Shown: positions 35,226 through 48,262 of the stretch, piece by piece | How positions within the stretch are numbered: position 1 is the stretch's first letter | How the letters are laid out: each line of letters opens with the position of its first letter | Source: Astrocystis sublimbata | Taxonomy: Eukaryota; Ascomycota; Sordariomycetes; Xylariales; Xylariaceae | Reading direction: 5' to 3' | DNA length: 64,000 bases | Assembly: GCA_022453515.1 (NCBI GenBank) | Contig: JAJNNY010000016.1 | Coordinates: 648,587-712,586 of the forward strand | Notes under the pieces: generated by a model | What the model was told of the DNA's origin: nothing | What the model saw: the letters and a program-made list of their open reading frames with translations, nothing else | Database searches by the model: none | Translations under genes and position numbers: made by a program

Positions 35226-35240
35226 GGGGGGGGGGGGGGG
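35226..35240. repeat. 15-nt G homopolymer
   Basis: An uninterrupted run of G on the plus strand, 216 bp upstream of the HAL4-type kinase start; on the kinase's own strand it reads as C. It lies in the likely promoter or leader. Confidence 0.9.
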
Positions 35241-38200
35241 CTAAGCCCAGAGGATGACGGCTCAGGCAAGTTGCAAAACGGCGATGTGACGGGTTCGAGG
35301 ACACCGCAACTACAGAAGGAGAAGAATAAAAAGTAAGAGGCAAAGGGAGGAAGAGGGAGGGGGGGGAGTAGGTAGGGCACGAGGGACTGCGACGAAAGCA
35401 AAGGGCCGCGGGACTCGCCGAATTTGTATGAGTGGCACTGGGTAAGGGATATCGGTAGCGCGTCTTCAGGAAATATTCTGGGAAATTCTGCTGTGGCTGC
35501 TGCTAAAAACAAGCGGTCGCTCGGTCGCTCGAGGCGGGACTGAGGCACGACCTCAGTAGCTCGGCAGAGGTACTTAGGTAGCTTAGGTAACTTGGATGTG
35601 TTGGTAGGTAACGTAGTCAAGAGTCGAGAGAAGGTGTGTAGGTACCTAAGGGAGTCGTGTAGGCGAACAGATCCACGGTAGGCAGGTACTTTGCCCGTGT
35701 GACGGGAGGTGGGGGGTTCCAGTAGAGAGGTCCTGAATATGCAGACCCTAGGTAGGTAGTAGGTACCTAAGGCATGCAGATGCTAGGTGCCACTGCAATG
35801 CGGACACTAGGCTAGGTAGGTGGGTCACGGGCGTTACCAGCAGAACCAGCAGGAAACAAGTTGGTAGGTTAGAGGCTGTGACGAAGACCAAATAGAGAGC
35901 CAAGGTAATGTAAGGTAGGTAAGTTGGGTAATTGATGCTGCAGCTCTGGCCGCAGGTTGCCAGTGGTCCAGTGATGGTCCAGTGGTGATGTGCGATCGAT
36001 ACCTGCAGGTGGTCACCTTGCGCAGGTAATACCTGACGGACTCGCGGACCAGGAAATAGGAAACAGGAAACAACAGGACAGCTGTGGGTGGGCTCGCTCG
36101 GTGGAGAGGCGAGATGTGCGAGATGGCGGGCGATGGCGGGCAATAGCGACCCTTGGCGTTGGTGAACCCCTGCAACCTTGTCGTGGCCAGCAGATCCAGC
36201 AGCTCCAGTTGGCACGCCGCGAGCCTACGGGCTAGGAACCTAGGCCGCTCGCTAGGAGGTAGGTATGGGCTACCTTATGGGGTCGTATGTATGGGCTGCC
36301 TTTGGCGCGCTCCAATAGGCTTCCTCCTCCCGAAAGCCACTCTAGGTAACTATGGCGCCTGCTTTAGGGCTGCGACAAGCTCCCGTTCGGTTTTCTGGGA
36401 ACCGCGCATCCACTACCTAGGTAGGTACTTGTACCTAGGCAGCCAGTCGACCAGGCCAAGAGGACGAAATTAAAAAGAGGAGCAGGGTGAGGGGCACTAC
36501 CTGCCCACTTGCTTCTGGCCCGGTGTTGGTTTTTTTATTTTTATTTTTTTATTATCTTATAATGCCCAGCTGTAAGCGCGGTGGAGGGGCGGCAGAGGGC
36601 GGCAAGGTGACAAGACCCAGACGAGCCGGATGCGATGGCAGGATGCCGACGGACCTTGCAAGGTTTGGAGTCGTCAACCAAATCCAGTCTGTGTGAGTAC
36701 TAAGTAGGTAGCGAGGGTAGGTATCCAAGTACCTCGTCCTCTTCTTCTTCTTCTGATGCGTATTAATGCGGCAGTCAGTCAGCGGGCTGAAACAACCGAG
36801 CACGTGGGGGCTACAGTGATGATTTGACGTTAACGTGTAAAGAGGGTCTGGCCTGGCACCAGGAGTCTAGGATTTGCCGATGCCCAGGAACGGTATCGAG
36901 TCTGGGCGGTCAGTCGCAGAGTAGGAACCTCGAGACGGGTTCCGGCAAATGTTAGAGGCAGAACAGATAGCAACTGGCAAGACTTGTTTTCGTCCAGGTG
37001 GCGGAGACGGTCATTGTCAGCTTGTCTGATCGCTCCTTGGTTGCTGATGTCGGTCACTACCTAGTATCTAGGCGTCTGATGCTTGCAAGTTGCAACGAGC
37101 GAGAATGACGTGCATGCTCGATCGGTCGTGACGGCCTGGAGGAGGACTAGGATGGTGAACAGGCGCAACGCCCGGAGGAGTGGAAGGTGAAGACGTTAGG
37201 TGCACCCGGGGGATGCGAAATGCAATGGATACGCTTTCTGGCGTCTGGGTGGTACCCAGATAGAAAAGGGGTCGAGTCGAACAGGTCCCAACAGCTGAAC
37301 CAGGACAGTTGTTTGTGATGCCGATACAATACGGTCGGGGAGGGAGAGTAGGTAGAGTTGAATTGAGTTGAGTTGAGTAAACGGCGCAAGAGAAACGGCA
37401 GTGTCTGGGGTGGATATTTGTAGCTCTTTGGATCCTGGCCCCCCCTGGATACACCCCGAATAGTTCGATTGATGATTAGAGTGCCACGGGCTGCAGGTGA
37501 CCAGATCGAACAAAAGAGTTTCTACCTACCTACTACTACCTTAGGTACATGTAGGTAACCTTGAAGTAATCTGGTGGCTACGCGACACGAGTCTGCATAA
37601 GTATGCACCTAGGTGATCCTAGGCGTTCTCATGCCTTTTATCTATACCTACTTCGATTCAATCTACACTGCAGCTGTATTACTACTAATTTACTCAACTT
37701 TGTACCACTTCTTTCTTTCTCTAATGTACTACAGTACTACCTTTTATGTTTATACATGTAGAGAGTTTGCCTATTATGCACTAACATACAAGTTCTTCTC
37801 CTTCTTCTTTTTATTATTTTATATATATACCTTATAACAGTATACTATATATAGTGCTTACATAGTATGTTAAACCTAAGCAATCAATCACAGTTTCTTT
37901 TTATTACTAGAAGCTACATGTATGTATGGTAGTAAATGTGAGTAAGGAAAGCCCTGGAGGGTTGTGAACTAACAGGATTTAAACGCGAGCGGTTCAGCTT
38001 TATACCTCAGCTTACCTAGATCAAATAAGTACATCTGATGCATATATGCTATTACTGCGTAGTGGGCATCCTAACAGATGATAAGGTCACTTAGAGGATG
38101 ACCAATCTGCTGTTTTCTACCATACAGTATCTAGATCGGCTGGAATATGTAGCTTGGTCGAAAAAATGTACTATGTAGGTTGTGTAAACCAGATGGGGTA

Positions 38201-39227
38201 ATTATAGCCTGCATTTCGCAAGATGCGGACCCCCCACTCCTGGTGGAATGGTCACGGTGTTAGGTAGGTAGGGTTTCAGAGCAGAAGTGAGTGCATACGA
38301 ACTTGTTCACGAGTTTAAACATATTTAGCCCCTTCAAGGTTCAAGTTGACTGCATGCAGGATGCTGCTAGGTATAAGTGTGACAATACGCCGTGTAATGA
38401 ACACCTTCTGGAGCTGACTTGAGACAGACTGGCATACCGACATGAACGGGTAGATAGGTAGGCGAGGCAGGTAGCCAAACGGTCTGGCTCAATTTGCCGG
38501 CTGCGCCACAACGATAATCTGACTTGATCGGTCTAAGATATATTTTATTATCATGACATCAAGGCATGCAGGCGAGAGGTGGATGGCAGCATAGATGACA
38601 GCATAGATGGGAGCCAATAGCCCTGGTACCAATACGAAACCTTGGCGAAGTCGAACATGCTACTACTACTACGGTACGTATAGATCTTTTCAGCAAGATC
38701 TACGGACGGTCCTCTTGTGGTAGTGTATCTCACGCATTACTTACACTAGATATGGAAAGAATAGACACCTAGACAGAGAAGATTCCTCTCATCGCGCCAC
38801 TATCAGGCTGATGACGAGTCACCTCCGCCCCTTTCAAGTGAGGTTGTCGACATTGCTGAGAGACGTACCATCCAGCAAGATTAGACATACGTTACATGGC
38901 AGTGCGCATACATGGGCGAAAATAAACCCCATCCACGTCTGGTATCTGCATCAAGAAACGCAGTATGAGGCATTTCTGCAAAGACCACCGCCATATTGGA
39001 GTCAACATATGCAGGGCAAGGGCATCGGCAACCCTTCCGCTAGCCGTGACGGGCATGCATCAGCATGCCATGCATCTTGTATGTAGCCTTGTTTACGGGG
39101 CCTTGCAGTTCCATGTAACGGGGTCGATATCTTCCAGCTGGAGATGACTTCTCCATTTACCAGAGTGTACAGTCGAGGGCGGCTCGCAGCCAATGCACTC
39201 TTTTGCTCACCGCTCCAGCCTGCACGC

Positions 39228-39250
39228 ACCACCACCACCACCACCACCAC
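39228..39250. repeat. (ACC)n microsatellite
   Basis: Between seven and eight copies of ACC, followed immediately by two copies of ACGACGCCAAC (to about 39270). No gene lies nearby. Confidence 0.9.
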
Positions 39251-41927
39251 GACGCCAACACGACGCCAACGGCGGCATCCGTCAAAATTCAGATGAGCTC
39301 GGAGTTGATTGATGCATCGACCAGACCTCAGACTTGATTGAGTCGAGTCTACAAATCCCGTACGCGAGCTATCAACGCGCCCAGGTTTACAGTCACTACC
39401 TAAGTACCTAGTACCTACCTACTCAGATGAGCTTCTCCTATTTCGGTCATCCCTACGCATAGTCCCCGTCTGCCCACAAGTTACCCGACGGGAACAAGAA
39501 GATACACCGAGGGTGCTTTTATACCGACACCGCCTTTTTGCCCGTCTGTTATACCCTCGTTGTAGCCTTTTATATGGCACGAGTAGGTAGACCATAGACC
39601 ACAGCTTTCCGAGCAGATGGAACCCCCTGTTGCGTAGTGACACATGGTTATAGATAGACAGAGCTTCGCGTAAATACTGCCGAGCTGGCACTGGAGTCTG
39701 GCAGTCGAGTTGCGCAGCTACCCTTGTAGTTGAGAGCCTACCTACCTTAGGTACATAGGAGGAGGTAATCAAGCTTTCAATCGACAACCTCGACAGCCGC
39801 ACTGACCTACAGTTCCGCGCCGTCTGCGCCAAGCACTGGTTGTGAATCTCACCTCGATGCGATTTGTTTTCGGCGCACAGGAGGCCTCAAGTTGGCATCC
39901 ACTGAGCTTACCGCTCACCCGCATTGGTGACCCTGCATACGACCGTCGACACCTACCCTTAGCTCCATGCCACAACGGGAGATAGGAAAACAAATCCATA
40001 CAGATTCACCGCTGGCCTGGGAAGCTGCATAACACGTCGAACCAATGTGATTAAAATTGAGGTCGAGACAGCCTTCAACTCACGGAGTAACTTATAACAG
40101 TTTCTTATGACGCCCTACAATATACTATGTTGTTCACTGTATGTACATACTGGAGAATGGAGACGTAGAGTCTACCTGGATGTATATATTATCCCACAAT
40201 GGCAGTTGAGGCATCCACCCAAGCGGCCAAGTACACAAAAACAACAGATCTGACAGGGAACGAGTTAGTGATGTGATGCATGCTATGAGGCTATGTACGT
40301 CAGCTTGCTTCTAAAGCGGTGCGTCACGCAGGCATGATTGACTTCGAGAGACGGGCAGGTCGCCAGTACGCTAAGTTGGCATTTTCAGGGCCTCGTTGGA
40401 CAAAGGCTCGAGACAGAAATGTTCTTACATGATAACACCCCTGGTCACTTATCATGTACCTACTTACCTAGGGCTACTTGCACGGCTGAGATAGCATGTA
40501 CACCTCGACATCTACGAGGCCTGGTCTCTTCAAGCTACATGCCTCTAAGCTATGCCTCTAAGCTATGCTGTGCCCCCAAATGCCTGTCAGCAAGCCTTTA
40601 TCTGGTTCGGATCATCCCACCAAACAATTCTGATGCGACGTGTCGATTGATTATGTGAAACCCAAATGCGTAAGCAATATGCTCAATGAATCATCCTAGC
40701 CTTGCTTAACTCCCGTGGTCTAATGTCAACAGCTGAGTGGTCGGAACGGCGCCTTTCTAACTTGCCCAAGTTCGAATGGCCATGACACGAGATAGGGGCT
40801 GACTCCGCTGCATCGAACCTGTCTCGCCTGTCTCGGCTCTGGTAGCTTGCATCCAACTACGAATACGTATCCCAACTCACACCCTTGATGATTCACATTC
40901 CTGCTCACCTCATTTCTCATCTTGCACCGCCAGGCAAACTAACGTCCTGGACAACAGCGCCGATATAGCCACGACGCCGTCGTCGCACCGCATGAATCCT
41001 AGCTCGGAGATGAACAAGCAGATTGAGGCGAACCTCTCACTCCGTCAAGCGTGTTGGTTGTTGTCTTCGGCACACAGTATCGCCACAAACACATCTTGGA
41101 TGGATATTCGCCGTCATTTGCGCAACCGATGTGCAGGCCCGCTGGGTAGGTATCGACCAATGGCTCGACTCGACTTCCGTAACTCGCTCGCTTGTGCATG
41201 TAGAGCCGATTGCTTCGGTTTTTGGCAGCCAATTCGAGTTCTTTCTACCACCTTGCAGTTCCAATCAAGTTTGGGGCTTTGATATTCCCAACATGATTCC
41301 CAACTCAGCGCCATCGACATCGACCCCGCTTCCTGGTTACGGCGGGCAGATCACCATCACCTGATGCAACGCTGGACCGAGATACATCGAATTGCCGTTC
41401 GCAGGAGGCTCGGGAGGCAAAGCCATCACTGATCAACACAGGATTTTTTTTTTTCGCGCTGAGTGAGTGTGGCCATCTTGTTGATCATCCACTTGTAATT
41501 CGGCAACGTCCATTGGCTATTGTGCCGGACACGTACACGTACACTACTCCTGCCCTTGGCAGTTGCGGTTCCAGTGGTCATCGATGGTTCCCTCGTTATC
41601 CGACATCCATACGTCTTCGCCTGTGGCTGCCAAGAGCGGCATGGGTTTTTATTTGCCCAAACAGCACACCCTTTTCTGAGAAGCTACGGGAGCTAGCTAT
41701 ATTTAACATGAGTACTAAGTAGTGATTACTCATCAAGTCATCATCATCAATATGGGCAACGAGGTGAAATACTTACACCGACAGGGTCATGCACAAGAAG
41801 ACGCATTGGGACGGTCTTGAATGCCGAGCCCCCGAGGGGCTTTCCCGTCCTCCCCGTCGTTTGTAGAGAGATGAGAGATGCTGTAAGTAGGTAATGGACT
41901 ACACATGATTAGGTGGACCTCCTATTA

Positions 41928-41992
41928 AGGTACCTACCTAGGCCGGTACCTACATATATATGTAGATTACCTAGGTACCTAGGTAGGTACCT
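41928..41992. repeat. nested palindrome with perfect 15-bp arms
   Basis: The arm AGGTACCTACCTAGG at 41928-41942 is matched exactly by its reverse complement at 41978-41992. Between them is a perfect 16-bp palindrome, CTACATATATATGTAG, at 41950-41965. The arms are made of the TACCTAGGTA-type motif found throughout the intergenic DNA here. The structure could form a hairpin or cruciform. Confidence 0.92.
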
Positions 41993-44320
41993 AGTGTTTC
42001 AAGGCTCAAAGTACCTGCGCAAGTAGGGGCAACCCCAAGAACCTGGGGCAGGGAAATTGCGGGGCAGCCAGTTTGTTTCTCCCTCGTCGCCGAGAACAGG
42101 TGGTGCGCATCCCGCACCGGCGCCAGTCCCCTCCCCCTCCCCTCACTTGCCCCGTCTCCGCACGCGCGGGGCCTTAGCGTGCCCAGGTGGTCTGCCTCTG
42201 CCACTGCCTCTGCCTTCGTCTGGTCACATGCCTCGGAAACATAGCATGTGTCTGTCTAACTAACCCCAATGCTGTGATTTGCGCAGTAAGCTACCTGCAC
42301 ACCCCATCCGCCGGGGAAATCTATAATTACACTAATGCGAGAAGGGAAATCACATGAATATCACTCAACGCGCGTCAGACACGAGGACCACGCATCACGA
42401 TCAGGGCCAGAGCCACGATGACGAGCAACGGGAATCCCTCGTGTGCATATGCACACTTATCTGCTATGTATTACACGCGAGCCACGTCGACTCCGGGGTG
42501 AAGTTTCAGCCCAACAACTCTGTCGTTGTCTGGCTCGTCTGGTTACATAGTAGTCGTATCCGAACATGCTAAGTAATTCTGGGGCAATGCAACTCCTGTG
42601 GACATGACATGGCCGTCTTGACCATATTCCACTTCACATCGGGCTAGGCCCGGCTGGGCTCAGCTGGATGTGAGCTCATCGGGCAGTCAGTGGTGGTATT
42701 TTCTTAGACAAGCCACCGGTCTTAGTCTTGTCTGTGAGATTTCTCCCACTCGAGATAAATCATTTATGGGCAGTTGCCGCGATAGCCTGGTATGTTTAGG
42801 TATAATGTGCTCTGATTCTAGAAAGGTACAAACAAACACTATCAGACCACATTTCGAGCTTCGTTTCCCACTGCGCCCACCATGTAATCATGTAATTACC
42901 GGCAACAACGAACCGGGATTTACGCGGAAGTGAAAGTTGGCTTGCTTGTTCCGCCTCATCCCTCCACTAATCGATACGCTGCTCGTAGGACAAGCAGGAA
43001 TAGCTGCGATATTATAGTTCCCGATCTTGGCAGCCCTATGCGGTATGACAAGTGGCGCGATCCTCGCCCTCGCAGCATGATTCCCGCACTTAATCATTTT
43101 GGGAGGCTGGCTGTCAGCCATAGTGGCTGTTTGATATGCTGTTCGGAATTGTTTGCTGTTTCTTTGGCGGGGATAGCGAAGCTTGGTTTTGTTGCCCACC
43201 TTTGCTCCTACGCCCAAGTCTTTCCGCAGTCTCGCTGTCAAGGGCGACTTCGAACGAAACTGCTCTAGGTAGATCTTTTTGCATTTATTTGACATTTATC
43301 AATGCGCCATGTCTCTGTGTGACTTGACCGCAATCTCTCGCATCGACGAGGGTACCCGAGACCGAGGACACCGGCGAATCACCTACACTGCTTGCCGTTC
43401 GACAAGGTGTAAACCTTCAGAGCAGAGATGATGGATGTAAGAAGGGAGCATGGATGTCAAACAAGCACGCGTAAATCACTAACCTCTGCGTGGTAAATTT
43501 GTATCTTTGCAATTATATAGCTACTAGTATCTATTTATACCGATCAAATTTGTATGAATACATGTACATCCTGGAAAATCTTCAGTCTCATAGGTAGGTA
43601 GCCAGTACAGTTCGAGCAGTATTGTCTAGACCATGTGCCATAACATGCCATAGTACAACAGATACATAGAAAAGGAAAATATTGTTTGGGGCCAAAGCAA
43701 GGCTAGCCTTCAGATTTCAAATGACCGTGTGTCCTTCACACAAGTGAACACTTACATTGACGCCACATGCCCCTCTTCTATCAATACTAGGTATTACCAC
43801 TTCAAATCTTGCATACCAGGGGGCATGCTGGTATCACACAATAGAAGAGGCTGGAACTGTTCGTATCATGTATCCTTCTTGGTTGACACGACTGCGAACA
43901 TAAGCTGCTGGGCAATTCATATAGGAGACAATGGTTACGACCAACAGGTCCCATTACTTCAATCAAACAGAGAAATGAAAGAAAGCATGTTTCAATTCCA
44001 CATTGTACGTGTGACGATAAATGTGCCCGTTTCCCTGCCATCTTATGAAATATATGCCTTCAATGCCCTACATGATAATGGTGCCCACCCAAGGTAGCCT
44101 TCCAGAAGGCCATCCGCCACCGTTTTCTCTCCGCTCCTGTCCTTGCATAAATGACCAAGCCCCCATCCAGGAGCGTAGATAGTTTATATATAGTGATACT
44201 CCAACAAGTCCCGTGTTGTATTCTCGTATGGCTCGACTCATGCTGATAAGACGAACAGTATTAGCATTCGCGACAAGCGCACAATATGCATGTCCTACTC
44301 GGTAGGCAGCAGCCATTGTA

Positions 44321-46616
44321 TCATTCTGCCCTTGGACTGGCTGCATCTTTGCCTTTCCCTTTCATATCTCCCGCAAGCGAGACTACTAGATCTGCGAATT
44401 TCGAGGTGGTTTCTTTCACCATTTCCATAGCTTTCTGCTGCATGCCCTCGTTCCCAGCTGTCGTTGCTGCTTCGGCATAATCTGTCCGGTTATCCACTCG
44501 GTAGCCTGACCCTCCTGCCTCATGTATTAGAGATTGTGCCTTGGTAATAGCCGATGAGCTATGGGCGTATGCATTGCTCGCCAGTGACCGGCCGGCCTCC
44601 ACGATCATGCAGTCGTCTCCAACGTATTTGTCCATTTCCTTCTCCCCGAGCAGCTTTGTCATGTAGGTCCAAGACCGATCCTTCTTTTTCGTGGAGCGAA
44701 TTCGTTTGATCTCTGTTTCAAAGGCGTGGCTGTAAACGTCGAAGTCGAGGCCCGTAGGGGACTCGGAGACAACGTCGCTTGGCATCTCCGGGCTACGGAA
44801 GTCGTCGTCTCCACCAGTGCCGATCCCAAGAAACAAGGAACTTTTGCTGGAATTGGGCGTCCGATGCTCTTCCCCCTGCTCCAATTCGGTAGCATCATGT
44901 TGTTGGTTTTGGCCTAGCTGCAGATACGCTCTGCGTTGTCGGACAAGGTCGGCAGCCTCTTCAGCGACTGACTTTTCCCGAGTCGGTCCAGCTGCCTCGT
45001 GGGTTTCCTGTGAAGTTGGAAGAGAAGATGGCGGGTCTGCCTTCAATTCCTTTGCCATTAAGGGCTTATGTACTTGGACGATTCGTGGCGTAGTGGCTCG
45101 ACTTGACGATGTGAGACTTTTGAAGCGCTGTATTGCTCTCATCTGTGATATGGTGAATATGGTTCAGGTTCATAAGAAATAATTTTAAAGCCGGGGCGGC
45201 TTACAACGCATATCAGATGATCCATCTTTCTCGTAAAAGCGTGATTAACCTCAAGTTCATTAGGTGTCACCAGGAACTCTGAGCAGTTTTCTTCCTCGGA
45301 TAGGAGAGTGTCTTCCCCATGCTTTGTCACCCAAGCGTGATTCTGGTTTTGATTAGCATCATGGCGCACGTAAATTGCTCATAACAGACTTACTCGAATT
45401 TCGGGTAGTGTGATTCTTGTGCCATTATCCTTGTCCAGGATGCGGGTCATGAGGTCTACGAAGTCCGGGTCTTCTCCATCTGGGAGAGTGATGGACTTCT
45501 CTCGTATGTTCGCATACATATCCATCACGGCCTCACCATTGAACGGTAACTCACCATATTTCAGACAGTAAAGAGTGACTCCCATGGACCAGATGTCTGC
45601 CGCTTTGCCATCTATTTCACCATGTCCGGCTTGGCAAAGCTCTGGTGGCAGGAAGGCGGGAGACCCCGCAGGCTTTTTCGTCATCATTTCAGTTGACTTC
45701 TCAAATATCTCGGAGACACCGAAATCAACTATCTTGAGAACGTCATCCTCTGTAAGTAGCAGGTTATCGGGTTTGATGTCACGATGGATAATACCCTGCG
45801 CATGCACTACTGGTGTTAGAGTATACTGAGCGGAAACAGTCGTGCGGGCGCCCAAAAACTTACAATATTCGATCCCTAGAATGAGATCACGAAACCAGGT
45901 ACGGCAAAGTTCGTTGCTGTAGGGCTCGGCCTTTTGGTTCAGGTCGATTTTCATGATGACACCCTTTTTGCACATCTCCAAGACCATGTACAAGGAATCA
46001 TCTTCTGGGTCGTCCAGAACCTCGATCAAGCCGACGAGATTGTCGTGATTCAGCTTCTTCATGACAGCGATCTCAGCACGGATCAAGTAGAGGGAGTCTT
46101 TGGCTTCGGCATTCTCCTGGCGACCGAATTGCTTCTGGTGATAGCGGTCCAGTCCCATGCCAGGGCCTCGCTGATGTGGCATCCCGGGTCCCGGACGTCT
46201 CAGGATCTGGGATTGCGCTCGTTTCCGTAGGCGGGATTTGGAGAATTCCTTGACGGCCTATGATGACGAGAATGAGTATTCGTCTGCTGAGCGCATGTTG
46301 GCATCGCAAAGCCTTTCTGCTTACAAATTCATTACCGAACTGGTCGGTAGCTACGTGGACAGCACCGTACGAACCGCGGCCGATCTCCTCTCCAATCGCA
46401 TATTGGTTGACGGTATATTGCGACCTCCCGTCCACCTCGTCGTTGATGTACTTGGCATCCAGAGTCTCCTAGCAGATGAGGACAAGTACCCAGGGTCAGC
46501 CTACGATGGCCTGTACAGTACAAACACAGCAGATTGTATGCATGCCTTCTTACTTTCACTTCGCGATGCTGGGACGGCGTCCGTCTGTGATGTCGCATGG
46601 GACTCAATGGACTCAT
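44321..46616 (-). CDS. calcium/calmodulin-dependent protein kinase kinase (Ssp1/CmkC type)
   Basis: Six exons (46616-46554, 46468-46325, 46257-45864, 45806-45394, 45342-45205, 45142-44321) give 657 residues. CaMKKs phosphorylate and activate CaM kinases and the AMPK homologue in stress and nutrient signalling. The kinase domain is N-terminal: Gly loop GRGSYG (51-56), Lys72 in FAVKEF, HRD 208-210, DFG 228-230, and SPAFLPPELC in the activation segment. Between Lys72 and the alpha-C helix is an Arg/Pro/Gly-rich insert (about 80-118), a diagnostic CaMKK feature. The C-terminal half is disordered and acidic or Ser-rich. Introns are 85, 67, 57, 51 and 62 bp; at intron 3 the TAG acceptor giving LHAQGIIHRD is preferred over a nearby CAG that would insert one Val. 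Confidence 0.95.
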
Positions 46617-48262
46617 GGGGCTTAGCGGAGCAGTAGGAAGCGGTGGCCTAGTGCGTGGATGGTTTAGACTACTATGTGATTATGTGCAATGGGAGAGGCG
46701 ATGGGTGCCCATGATATAAAGCTAGCAAGGTGCAGGAGTACGTGTGTACTCAGAGACGGCTCGACTTACAGAGGAGGGGCAGAGGAGGTTGGCTGATCTG
46801 CGGCATCGGTGATCTGCTCAACGCTGATGCGTGGTCGCAGCGATGGCGGGCTGCTCGCAGAACTCATCTTTCGTCAATCTGGCGTGGCCGGCGAAGGACA
46901 GGAGATGTCGGTAGGTAGTTGGTATGGAGGTGTAGTTGCAGTGTTGTTCTAATAATCGCGTATCGAAGTGGCAGGCTTGCCAAGATCCAATTGTCAATTA
47001 TGGAGGGGCTCTACCAGGAGGGAACGAGCAAGTAAGTACATACCTTATGTAGGTAGATACCTGTATGTACCTACCATGTATTTACTCGTAGCTACATATA
47101 AGGTTGCTTCATCTGGAGCTTGACAAGTGGAATCCTAGTCTGTTCCGTTCTGTGTCTAGCGTTCAGAACATACAGCAGAGTGTAGGAAGCTACTGAGATA
47201 GTGTGCTGAGGTTTATGTAGGTAGGTAGGTACTAAATAGGTACTAGTGATAGTATGTGATGAAGAATAGATAGATGCGTGAAGGTCTAAGAAATGGATAG
47301 TTTGATAATGAGAACCATATGGCAAACCGGGCAATTGGCTGGCTGGTTTACTATCCATGTATAAAGAGGCAAGGCACATAGGGCAGCTTGGGCTTTTTCT
47401 TTTGTAGGTGAAGATTGTTGCACGGACGGTGTCTCAGACGCAGACTCTAATTGGCGACGTGAGTGAGCCCAGCAAGAACCTTGTGCAATGGATGGCAAAC
47501 GAACAGTAAAATGGAGTTGATGGTTCTGGGGGTTCCGAGTCTTTTAGGGCTGGCCTCAACGCCCACCTGGGCATCCTCAAGCATGCGAGTACCTAGTCCG
47601 GTCTACGTAGTACATGTAGATACCTACCTACCTAGGTAATGTGCCATGAACAACTCGCAGAGCAGACCTCAGAGGTTGTAGCTCGAGAAGTTTTCGATGC
47701 TCGGTACACCAGATCTGACCATATAACCAGTTTTCAACAAGAATGTTCCAGTTTATGACAAGAATGGAAAGCACTGCTTCATAGGTACCTAAGACTACTA
47801 ATCTTACTCTCAGTACGTACTTAGGTATCAATGTACGAATATGCAACTTGCTGTAATAGCCATGCCGTAGAGCCGCGCTTGAGGCTGGAGGGAGAGTGAG
47901 CTAGCTAGTTGCAAATAGGACTAGGCCTCGCAAGCGACACCCAAGCCAAGCCTAGATAGGTAAGTGCCTTATCGAAATCGGAACCTGGCGGGCAGGTTTC
48001 AACCCCGCCAGTTAGGATGCCTTAGGTAGGTACGAGTAGATTCCCCATGTAAGTACAAACTTACCTAATGTAAGGTACATGTACGTATGTCGAGATCCAC
48101 ACCCATGGAAACATAGAAACATTGGAATATTGACTGTCTCGACTGTCCTCCCCCCCTTCTGTCTTGGACAACATCAACCCCACCACCAACTTGCTAGCCA
48201 TTCATCACGGGCATGTGAGCCCTCGACCTCCAGTCTGAGCCAGAAAAGCCCGTGTCGGCGCG
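46617..48262. other. divergent intergenic region, CaMK kinase / TRAPPC1
   Basis: This 1.6-kb gap lies between two start codons and should hold both promoters. TAGGTA/TACCTA motifs are frequent: 47040-47080, 47215-47245, 47620-47640, 47785-47825 and 48015-48075. No ORF with a recognisable product is present. Confidence 0.55.

Larger units (their letters stand above)
35011..44320. other. 9.3-kb region without a recognisable gene
   Basis: This is the largest gap. No ORF here shows a known domain or convincing splice chain. It contains a 15-nt G run (35226-35240), dense TAGGTA/TACCTA motifs (35560-35830, 36230-36440, 37520-37560, 39395-39425, 40455-40475, 41925-41995), an A/T-rich islet (about 37610-37920), an ACC microsatellite, a TTGAG repeat near 37355-37378, and a 13-bp direct repeat (GCCTCTAAGCTAT, twice) at 40541-40566. 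Read on the minus strand the first 500 bp are C/T-rich and probably the HAL4-type kinase leader. An unusually long open frame at 40992-41364 and another at 43729-44097 were examined and not accepted. Confidence 0.55.

Noticed and set aside
40992..41364. Two overlapping plus-strand ORFs of about 100 codons
   Set aside because: One begins with ATG and composition is not absurd, but no domain, promoter or splice pattern could be supported.
43729..44097. 122-codon plus-strand ORF between the desert and the CaMK kinase
   Set aside because: Starts with GTG, has no domain or codon bias, and overlaps the kinase 3' flank.
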